Source: UMGS1840 sp964537245
Lineage (GTDB): Bacteria > Bacillota > Clostridia > UMGS1840
NCBI GenBank assembly: GCA_964537245.1
Contig: CAZHZL010000031.1
Coordinates: forward strand, 1 to 29,414
Direction of reading: 5' to 3'
Length of the DNA: 29,414 nt
This document shows positions 23,731 through 29,414 of this stretch, piece by piece. The notes beneath the pieces are model-generated. The model did no database searches, was not told the DNA's origin, and saw nothing but the letters and a program-made list of their open reading frames with translations. A program made the position numbers and the translations under genes. Positions within the stretch are counted from its first letter, which is position 1. Each line of letters begins with the position of its first letter.

Positions 23731-23762
23731 AGTCATTTTTATTTCAAAAAAGTACATTTTTA
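23731..23762 (-). promoter_or_regulatory. Candidate YesN/AraC-type operator: two direct repeats 21 bases apart
   Basis: On the minus strand TAAAAATG occurs twice, beginning at 23762 and at 23741, exactly 21 bases (two helical turns) apart and in the same orientation. Each is followed by a TACTTT-like end. The pair lies 12-43 bases upstream of the -35 box, where AraC-family activators typically bind. The region is AT-rich, so chance is possible. Confidence 0.45.
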
Positions 23763-23797
23763 ATACTAATAGTCTTCGTTGTATTTATAAATAACAC

Positions 23798-23831
23798 AAT
23801 CCCGGGAAGAATGGAAATTCTCCTCGGGATT
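23798..23831 (-). terminator. Possible terminator after the cytoplasmic beta-helix gene
   Basis: Arms of 15 bases (23798-23812 and 23817-23831) with a CCCG core, two imperfect pairs and a 4-base loop. It begins 7 bases beyond the stop codon of the beta-helix gene. In that gene's direction the tail is GTGTTATTTATAAATAC, not a clean U-run, so it is a weak terminator at best. Confidence 0.5.
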
Positions 23832-23838
23832 ATTATTT

Positions 23839-25923
23839 TTATTTTTTTATACCAATATTCTTAAAATCTATTTTTTCAAACCATATTTCGCCGTCTTCAA
23901 TCCCCAAAACAGTATCATATACCTCAGGTTGAGGCCATTTGAACGGACTGCTTTTATCTGTAAGCGTAAAGTCTTTATTTTTATAGTCTACAAATTCTTT
24001 TTCCTTTTCAGCTATAACAAAATTATTCCAGATATTTGAGCCTGCCGAATAGCTTCCGTTGTACAAATCATAAAGATACGGATAAGCTTTTTTATAAACC
24101 TCCGTGGTTATATCCACGCCCTTGAAATCTTCTTTATCCGCAAAAGCGCGCCTGTATAACACACTGTCTTTTGAAAGAAGATTTTTTCTTACTCCCTTTG
24201 CACAGTAAAAATGTGCTCTTATAGGAAGCTTGCAGTCAAAAAATATATTGTTTGACACAGATGTATCACAGCCTCTGTTCCAGAATACTACACCGAAGTT
24301 TGCGTCCTCTATATCGGAGAAATAGTTTCCGTACACCTGATTGAAAACTGCATAATCATCAAAATACATCGCACATATTCCCATTCCCGAATCAAGAGTC
24401 GGCTTAAGATTATGAAAATAATTGTAACGAAGTACATTTCCTACTTCGGAAACATCTCTTCCCATATAAAATGCACCTGCGTCAGTAACCTCTTTAACAG
24501 AATCATATATGTTATTATATTCAATAATATGATTATTTCCGTGTAAATAGACAGCAAAACCGGGCATATCAAATATTTCGCAGTTTGCAATCCTGTTTCC
24601 GCAGCCCAAAATATGTATACCGGCTTTATAGGTCTTGTCAAGACGGTTCGCGTTATATATTTTGCAGTTTGTTACAAAGTTCCCTGCGTTTTCAAGAGTT
24701 TTTCTTTTACCGCCGTTTAAGATTACTCCGCCTGAGCCTATGCCGTAAAGCTCACAGCTGTCGATACCGTTGTTTCTTCCTGCTTCTGCCTCCATTGCCG
24801 CATAGTGATATAAATTAACCTGAAAAGCCCCAAGCTTTCTTTTTTGTAAAACAGGAGCCTTTTCTTCGGGAGGACAGCTTTCCGATATTGTTCCGTCTTC
24901 ATAGCTCTGAAAACCTTTTCCAAATTGCACGCCTATTGTGCCTATATTCCTTATTATACAGTTTTTAACCAGGCAATTTTCTCCGCCTTCAATGTAAACA
25001 GCACTGTATCTTGAATTTTCCATAACAAAGCCATCTATCAGTATATTTTCGGAATTTTCAACTGCAACCATCGGCTCGCCTAAAGAAGAAACTTCAATAA
25101 AAGCCTCTTTAATATCCACCGACGGAATGAAATAAAGCTTTTCATTTTCACAGTCAATAAAATATTCTCCTTTTTCGCTCATTTCTTCTAAAATATTCAA
25201 AATTCTCCAATAACAATAATTTTTGTCGGTAACTCCAAAATAATGAGGACTGTTTAATGTAATGGTTTTATTTTTTATATCAATTTTTTCAATTCCTATT
25301 GTATCGTGAGCATAGCTCCAGCAAAAAATACCGGTAACTGAAGCTTCTTTAGCGTCCTTCCAAAGAGCACATCTGTCTCCGGAAAAAGCTATAACAGGCT
25401 TTTTCTTATTAAAATCACAATTACAGGGAACACTTCCCGAAGCAATAGTTTTTAAAGGATACGGTGCAGCGTCTTTTTTTGGATATATCACTACATTCTG
25501 AGGCTCTGCGTTTATAAAAAGCTCTGTTGGAGCAGCCTTTGTACATCTGTCAAATCCGATATTTCCATATTTCTCAAATTCAATACCAAGACCCGACAAG
25601 TCAGCCTCATATATATCGTCCAAAACAGATTTATTTATAATTCTTTCTTTAATTTTTTCATCTGAAAGCTTTTTTACGCGCTCATTCGGGACAATAACTC
25701 CGCCGTCAAAATACACCTTTTCATCTTCAAAAGCTTTTATCTCTATATTCTTCTTTCCTACTATTTCAAGCGTTTGTGAAAATGCATATCTTCCCTCACG
25801 CACATAGATTGTACATCCTTTTTCGTCCGCCTTATCTATCGCTGTCTGCAAGTTAAAAAGCGGGCTTTCCAATGTACCTGAATTTGTGTCACAGCCTTTT
25901 TTGGAAACATAAAGTTTATTCAT
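23839..25923 (-). CDS. Cytoplasmic right-handed beta-helix protein (GH141-like)
   Basis: Protein of 694 residues made almost wholly of a right-handed parallel beta-helix and related to the secreted 1021-residue protein of the big operon. Shared signs are the start (KLYVSKKGCDTNSGTLESPL versus IIYVSPDGDDESAGTEEAPL), YFDGG near residue 80, NILEEMSEKGEYFIDCENEK followed by LYFIP, NCKI/N-rich strand turns, and an end of the type FVDYKNKDFTLTD. Proteins of this type are partly classed in GH141. No signal peptide is present, so it should act inside the cell, for example on imported oligosaccharides (inference). A longer frame starts at 25944, but AGAGGTGAT lies inside it just before ATG 25923, so I use the shorter start. 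It has its own strong promoter and is transcribed separately from the operon below it. Confidence 0.85.
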   Translation of the reverse strand: MNKLYVSKKGCDTNSGTLESPLFNLQTAIDKADEKGCTIYVREGRYAFSQTLEIVGKKNIEIKAFEDEKVYFDGGVIVPNERVKKLSDEKIKERIINKSVLDDIYEADLSGLGIEFEKYGNIGFDRCTKAAPTELFINAEPQNVVIYPKKDAAPYPLKTIASGSVPCNCDFNKKKPVIAFSGDRCALWKDAKEASVTGIFCWSYAHDTIGIEKIDIKNKTITLNSPHYFGVTDKNYCYWRILNILEEMSEKGEYFIDCENEKLYFIPSVDIKEAFIEVSSLGEPMVAVENSENILIDGFVMENSRYSAVYIEGGENCLVKNCIIRNIGTIGVQFGKGFQSYEDGTISESCPPEEKAPVLQKRKLGAFQVNLYHYAAMEAEAGRNNGIDSCELYGIGSGGVILNGGKRKTLENAGNFVTNCKIYNANRLDKTYKAGIHILGCGNRIANCEIFDMPGFAVYLHGNNHIIEYNNIYDSVKEVTDAGAFYMGRDVSEVGNVLRYNYFHNLKPTLDSGMGICAMYFDDYAVFNQVYGNYFSDIEDANFGVVFWNRGCDTSVSNNIFFDCKLPIRAHFYCAKGVRKNLLSKDSVLYRRAFADKEDFKGVDITTEVYKKAYPYLYDLYNGSYSAGSNIWNNFVIAEKEKEFVDYKNKDFTLTDKSSPFKWPQPEVYDTVLGIEDGEIWFEKIDFKNIGIKK

Positions 25924-25955
25924 ATGATCACCTCTGAATTTCAATATTTTATATT

Positions 25956-25984
25956 ATCATAATTGCTTTATTAAAATTTGTCAA
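25956..25984 (-). promoter_or_regulatory. Promoter of the cytoplasmic beta-helix gene
   Basis: On the minus strand TTGACA (25979-25984), a 17-base spacer and TATGAT (25956-25961). The -35 box is perfect and the -10 box matches at five of six positions. The leader would be about 25 bases. The TAAAAATG repeats seen before the big operon are not present here. Confidence 0.8.
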
Positions 25985-26046
25985 CACATATTTTCAAAAA
26001 AAATAAATAGTGTTAAAAATAATTAAATACAGTTGAAAAAAGATTA

Positions 26047-26078
26047 AAACAGAGCCCTGTCTCTGCAAAGCTCTGTTT
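26047..26078 (-). terminator. Terminator of the nucleotidyltransferase-ispG-tyrS operon
   Basis: Arms AAACAGAGC and GCTCTGTTT (26070-26078 and 26047-26055) with a 14-base loop, followed in the minus direction by TTAATCTTTTTT. It lies 13 bases beyond the tyrS stop codon. Confidence 0.8.
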
Positions 26079-26090
26079 CATTTTATTATT

Positions 26091-27311
26091 CTATTTTTTT
26101 ATAACCTTAAAGAATGATTTTTTACCTTTTTTAACAATCATACCGTCATCGCCGAAATCAGCGTCTGTAATCATCTTCGCAACATCTGATATTTTTTCGT
26201 CATTTACTGTAAGACCGCCCTGTGTAACAAGTCGTCTTGCCTCTGCCTTTGAAGGAAGGATTCCTGTATTAACAAGAACATCAAGAATATTCATCTCACC
26301 GCTAAATCCCTCAAGCTCTTTTTTTGGCATATCGGCAGAAACACCGCCCTGACCGAAAATCGCAAGTGCGGCAGCTTTAGCTTTCTCGGCTTCCTCCTCA
26401 CCGTGAACAAGCTTTGTAACCTCATAAGCAAGTATTCTTTTCGCTTCGTTAAGCTGTGCGCCTTCCCATTCTTCCATTTTTCTTATTTCATCCATAGGAA
26501 CGAATGTAAGCATTTTTATAAAACGAAGCACATCGGCGTCATTAACATTAATCCAATACTGATAAAAATCATACGGGCTTGTCTTGTTAGGGTCAAGCCA
26601 TACAGCGCCGCTTGCAGTTTTTCCCATCTTCTTGCCTTCAGAATTTGTAAGAAGATTAAAGGTCATACCGTAAACCTGCTTCTGATCCTTTCTTCTGCAA
26701 AGCTCTATACCGCCTAAGATATTACTCCACTGGTCATCGCCGCCAAGCTCAATTTTACAGTCATATTTACGGCTGAGCATAAGAAAATCGTAGCTCTGCA
26801 TAAGCATATAGTTAAACTCTAAAAACGAAAGCCCTTTTTCAAGTCTTTGCTTGAAGCATTCAGCTGTAAGCATTTTATTAACCGAGAAGCAAGCGCCTAT
26901 ATCTCTTAAAAACTCTACATAATTAAGCTTAAGAAGCCAATCTGCATTATTTACCATTACAGCCTTGTCATTTGAAAAATCAACAACGCTTGAAAGCTGT
27001 TGTTTAAAACATTCGCAGTTATGCTCGATAGTTTCCATTGTCATCATCTGACGCATATCTGTTCTTCCGCTCGGATCTCCGATTGTTCCTGTGCCGCCTC
27101 CTACAAGAGCAATAGGTCTGTGACCGTAATTCTGCATATGACGCATAACAACCATCTGCAAAAAATGTCCTACATGAAGGCTATCAGCAGTCGGGTCAAA
27201 ACCGATGTAAAATGTAACCTTCTCTTTTCCGAGTAAGTCTCTTATTTCTTTTTCATGTGTAGTCTGAGCTATCAGACCTCTTTCCTTTAACACGTCAAAA
27301 ACGTTTTCCAT
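26091..27311 (-). CDS. tyrS: Tyrosyl-tRNA synthetase
   Basis: Class Ic synthetase that charges tRNA-Tyr with tyrosine in the cytoplasm. From ATG 27311 it has 406 residues, a normal length for bacterial TyrS. The HIGH motif is HVGH (46-49, in GFDPTADSLHVGHF). The KMSKS loop is KMGKT, the form seen in several TyrS proteins. GGDDQWSN marks the tyrosine-binding site. The last 65 residues form an S4 RNA-binding domain (LPSKAEARRLVTQGGLTVND). A longer frame begins with GTG at 27323, but AGAGGT at 27322-27327 overlaps that GTG and serves ATG 27311. It is the last gene of a three-gene operon. There is no T-box leader, and the 28 bases before it leave no room for one. Confidence 0.96.
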   Translation of the reverse strand: MENVFDVLKERGLIAQTTHEKEIRDLLGKEKVTFYIGFDPTADSLHVGHFLQMVVMRHMQNYGHRPIALVGGGTGTIGDPSGRTDMRQMMTMETIEHNCECFKQQLSSVVDFSNDKAVMVNNADWLLKLNYVEFLRDIGACFSVNKMLTAECFKQRLEKGLSFLEFNYMLMQSYDFLMLSRKYDCKIELGGDDQWSNILGGIELCRRKDQKQVYGMTFNLLTNSEGKKMGKTASGAVWLDPNKTSPYDFYQYWINVNDADVLRFIKMLTFVPMDEIRKMEEWEGAQLNEAKRILAYEVTKLVHGEEEAEKAKAAALAIFGQGGVSADMPKKELEGFSGEMNILDVLVNTGILPSKAEARRLVTQGGLTVNDEKISDVAKMITDADFGDDGMIVKKGKKSFFKVIKK

Positions 27312-27339
27312 TTTTGTTTCCACCTCTATATTAATATTT

Positions 27340-28401
27340 TTATACTAATTTATTTATTTCACAGATAAGGGTATCAATTATTTTATTCTCATCTATTTTT
27401 CCAAGATTAACTGTTTCTCCGTTTTCGTTTTTCTTAAACAAAACTGCACAACCTTTTCCGCCGGCAATTCCTATGTCACACTCTCTTGCTTCCCCGGGGC
27501 CATTTACCACACAGCCCATAACACCAACTTTTATATGCCTGTTTATATGCGCGGTCTGTTTTTTGACTTCTGCTGCAAGCTTTATTATATCAACCTCTGT
27601 TCTTCCGCAGGTCGGACACGAAATCACTTCAACCCACTCTTTTCTTGCACCTGTTGCACTGAGTATCTCCTTTGCAGCTTCAATTTCCTTTTCCACATTT
27701 TCAGTAAGTGAAACCCTCAGCGTATCACCGATACCGTTTTTCAAAAGATACCCGATACCGATTGAATTTTTCACAATTCCTGCCACGCCGCCACCGGCTT
27801 CTGTAACACCGATATGCAAAGGATACGGAAATATATGTGAAGCCATTGTATATGCCTCAATCATCCTATTTGTATCCGACACCTTAAGTGATAAAACTAT
27901 ATCGTGAAAATCACATTTTTCCAAAATTGCAATTTCTCTTTTTGCAGACTCCACCAAGGCTTCAGGAGTAACTTCTCCGTATTTTTCTAAAATATCCTTA
28001 CTAAGTGAGCCTCCGTTTACACCTATTCTTATCGGGATTCCCTTTTTTCTGCATGCGTCTGCAACCTTTTTGACATTCTCTTCATTACCTATATTACCCG
28101 GATTTATTCTCACCTTATCAACGCCGTTTTCAACAGCTGAGAGCGCAAGTCTATAATCAAAATGAATATCGGCAACAAGCGGAATATGAATTTTTTCTTT
28201 GATTTTTCCAATAGCCTTTGCTGCTTCAATATCATTAACAGTAGCTCTTACAATTTCACAACCGCATTTTTCCAGCGAAAGTATTTGCTTAACAGTTGAT
28301 TCAACATCTGAAGTTTTCGTATTTGTCATAGACTGAATGAGAATTTTCTCACCGCCGCCTATATATCTGTCTTTTATTTTTACTTTTAGTTTTGAGCTCA
28401 T
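27340..28401 (-). CDS. ispG: 4-hydroxy-3-methylbut-2-en-1-yl diphosphate synthase (IspG)
   Basis: Iron-sulfur enzyme of the MEP pathway that reductively converts methylerythritol cyclodiphosphate to HMBPP, the precursor of isoprenoids. At 353 residues it is the short bacterial form: an N-terminal TIM-barrel part (IQSMTNTKT, VADIHFDYRLAL, KVRINPGNIG, GVNGGSL) and a C-terminal [4Fe-4S] domain with Cys262, Cys265 (SCPTCGRTEVD), Cys297 (MGCVVNGPGEA) and Glu304 as cluster ligands. The spacing of these residues equals that of the E. coli enzyme. GGAG lies nine bases before ATG 28401. The gene is 12 bases after the nucleotidyltransferase gene and 28 bases before tyrS. Its presence indicates that this organism makes isoprenoids by the MEP route. 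Confidence 0.97.
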   Translation of the reverse strand: MSSKLKVKIKDRYIGGGEKILIQSMTNTKTSDVESTVKQILSLEKCGCEIVRATVNDIEAAKAIGKIKEKIHIPLVADIHFDYRLALSAVENGVDKVRINPGNIGNEENVKKVADACRKKGIPIRIGVNGGSLSKDILEKYGEVTPEALVESAKREIAILEKCDFHDIVLSLKVSDTNRMIEAYTMASHIFPYPLHIGVTEAGGGVAGIVKNSIGIGYLLKNGIGDTLRVSLTENVEKEIEAAKEILSATGARKEWVEVISCPTCGRTEVDIIKLAAEVKKQTAHINRHIKVGVMGCVVNGPGEARECDIGIAGGKGCAVLFKKNENGETVNLGKIDENKIIDTLICEINKLV

Positions 28402-28413
28402 TAAAAACCGCTC

Positions 28414-29322
28414 CTAATCGTATAATTTTTCCTTATAAACGCCGTCTTCTATAAGCTTTTTAAAGGAATCTACAACCGTTTTTTTATCCTCCTTATATGT
28501 AACTCCAAACCATTTGTCACTTGTAGGAAGCATTTTCACAGTTGCCTTATTCTCTTTTAAAAGCGAATCTACAATAACAGGAACAAGATATTCTGACTTC
28601 AGATCATCTTGATTTTCAGTTAAAAATCTTTCGAAATCCTCGGAAAGAAAATCTATAAACTTCGGAGTAAACCCCCACATATTCATAGATACATACGAAT
28701 TTTCGTCAACTAAAGTTGTAACATCATTTTCCAAAACTCCCACACCGTTTTCAAGCTTAACTATATTGTGAGTTTCTTTTACCTCAAGAAGCATATCATT
28801 TTCCGAAAGCTTACATATCCCTCTCGTAACGCTTCCGTTCTCACTGAGCGTATTTTTCAGAACAAAGCCTGCCATACAAAAGTTAAAATCATTCTTGTCT
28901 TTTTTATTCTTCAAAAAATCATGTACCCTAACAAAAGCCTCTTTACCGTAATAATCATCTGCATTTATAACTACAAAAGGCTCATTTACAATATCCTTGC
29001 AAGAAAGCACCGCCTGTCCTGTCCCCCAGGGTTTTGTTCTGCCTTGTGGCTTTGAAAAACCGTTAGGAAGGTCATCAAGCTCCTGAAAAGCATAACATAC
29101 CTTACAGATTTTTTCCATTCTGTTTCCGATTATTTCCTTAAAGTCCTTTTCGATATCCTTTCTGATAATAAAAACAACCTTATTAAAACCTGCCGCAAGT
29201 GCGTCGTAAACTGAGTAATCCATTATTATTTCGCCGTTTGGACCAACAGGTTCAAGCTGTTTTATGCCTCCGCCGAATCTGGAGCCTATTCCGGCTGCCA
29301 TTACAACTAAAGTCAAATTCAA
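28414..29322 (-). CDS. Sugar-1-phosphate nucleotidyltransferase family protein
   Basis: Rossmann-type NTP transferase of 302 residues. The N-terminal nucleotide-binding signature is VVMAAGIGSRFGGGIKQLEP (a GxGSR loop followed by Lys), then VGPNGEIIMDYSVYDAL. Later motifs are KPWGTGQAV and FVVINADDYYG, where the Asp pair binds the metal. Proteins of this kind are related to UDP-sugar pyrophosphorylases and usually act in cell wall, capsule or glycolipid sugar activation. The exact sugar and nucleotide are not decided by the sequence. The start is TTG at 29320-29322, nine bases after AGAGGAG; the nearby ATG at 29330 is out of frame and stops at once. It is first in the operon with ispG and tyrS. 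Confidence 0.88.
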   Translation of the reverse strand: MNLTLVVMAAGIGSRFGGGIKQLEPVGPNGEIIMDYSVYDALAAGFNKVVFIIRKDIEKDFKEIIGNRMEKICKVCYAFQELDDLPNGFSKPQGRTKPWGTGQAVLSCKDIVNEPFVVINADDYYGKEAFVRVHDFLKNKKDKNDFNFCMAGFVLKNTLSENGSVTRGICKLSENDMLLEVKETHNIVKLENGVGVLENDVTTLVDENSYVSMNMWGFTPKFIDFLSEDFERFLTENQDDLKSEYLVPVIVDSLLKENKATVKMLPTSDKWFGVTYKEDKKTVVDSFKKLIEDGVYKEKLYD

Positions 29323-29352
29323 AAAAACATCTCCTCTGAAGTAATATGTAAC

Positions 29353-29381
29353 ATTATAACAAAATAAAGAATAACAGTCAA
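29353..29381 (-). promoter_or_regulatory. Promoter of the nucleotidyltransferase-ispG-tyrS operon
   Basis: On the minus strand TTGACT (29376-29381), a 17-base spacer and TATAAT (29353-29358), matching the consensus at 11 of 12 positions. The remaining bases to the window end (29382-29414) show no gene that I can support. Confidence 0.85.
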
Positions 29382-29414
29382 AGGTCGACGGAACAGGGCT
29401 GTTAACTTTGTGCC

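Noticed and set aside
27312..27345. T-box leader for tyrS
   Set aside because: Only 28 bases separate ispG from the tyrS start, and the operon leader at the right end is short, so there is no room for a T-box or specifier loop.
27473..27907. 144-residue plus-strand reading frame inside ispG
   Set aside because: It is the reverse frame of a conserved, complete ispG gene, is Ser/Pro/Ile-rich and has no ribosome site.
29382..29414. GTTAACTTT near both window ends as a possible long repeat
   Set aside because: Only about nine bases match (TTGTTAACTTT versus CTGTTAACTTT) and flanking bases differ, which is expected by chance in AT-rich DNA.

Overview
The window looks like a chromosomal segment of a low-GC, Gram-positive anaerobe of the Clostridia. 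The grounds are AT-rich DNA, canonical TTGACA/TATAAT promoters, strong GGAGG ribosome binding sites, SLH-anchored exported proteins, a YesM/YesN-type two-component system and a CUT1-type lipoprotein. I cannot name a genus. All genes but one lie on the minus strand, so transcription mostly runs from high to low coordinates.

Right end (29414 to 26047): a housekeeping operon with a near-perfect promoter encodes a sugar-nucleotide-type nucleotidyltransferase, IspG (isoprenoid MEP pathway) and tyrosyl-tRNA synthetase, and ends in a hairpin terminator. Next, with its own strong promoter, is a monocistronic gene for a large right-handed beta-helix protein without a signal peptide (25923 to 23839).

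Centre (23762 to 3587): an apparent 20 kb operon of eight genes with gaps of 2 to 56 bases. In order of transcription these are a YesN-like response regulator, a YesM-like histidine kinase, an extracellular solute-binding lipoprotein with no permease genes beside it, and five exported proteins. The exported proteins are a 1448-residue modular protein with a C-terminal SLH anchor, an 896-residue protein with N-terminal SLH repeats, a 1021-residue secreted beta-helix protein with a C-terminal copper-amine-oxidase-N-like (stalk) domain, and 1111- and 688-residue proteins of unknown function. Three of the five share a module of about 240 to 300 residues that I do not recognise, with the signature FEKNADT near its start and LDSxKIP...YSIxQ near its end. 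There are four clear copies and one degenerate copy. I read the locus, by inference, as a sensory and cell-surface system for a complex polysaccharide: the lipoprotein and kinase sense a ligand, the regulator switches on the operon through direct repeats upstream of its promoter, and the surface proteins bind or cleave the polymer.

Left end: a plus-strand gene (3036 to 3590) encodes a protein with a RelB/DinJ-like N-terminus and an unrecognised C-terminal domain, driven by a perfect consensus promoter. It converges on the big operon with a shared bidirectional terminator. It is divergent from a PepV-like M20 dipeptidase gene (2866 to 1601). Last is an ECF sigma factor and its membrane-spanning putative anti-sigma factor (1481 to 53), probably autoregulated.

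No tRNA, rRNA, CRISPR array, insertion sequence or prophage gene was seen. Several starts were moved inward from the longest reading frame because a clear ribosome binding site lies inside the longer version.
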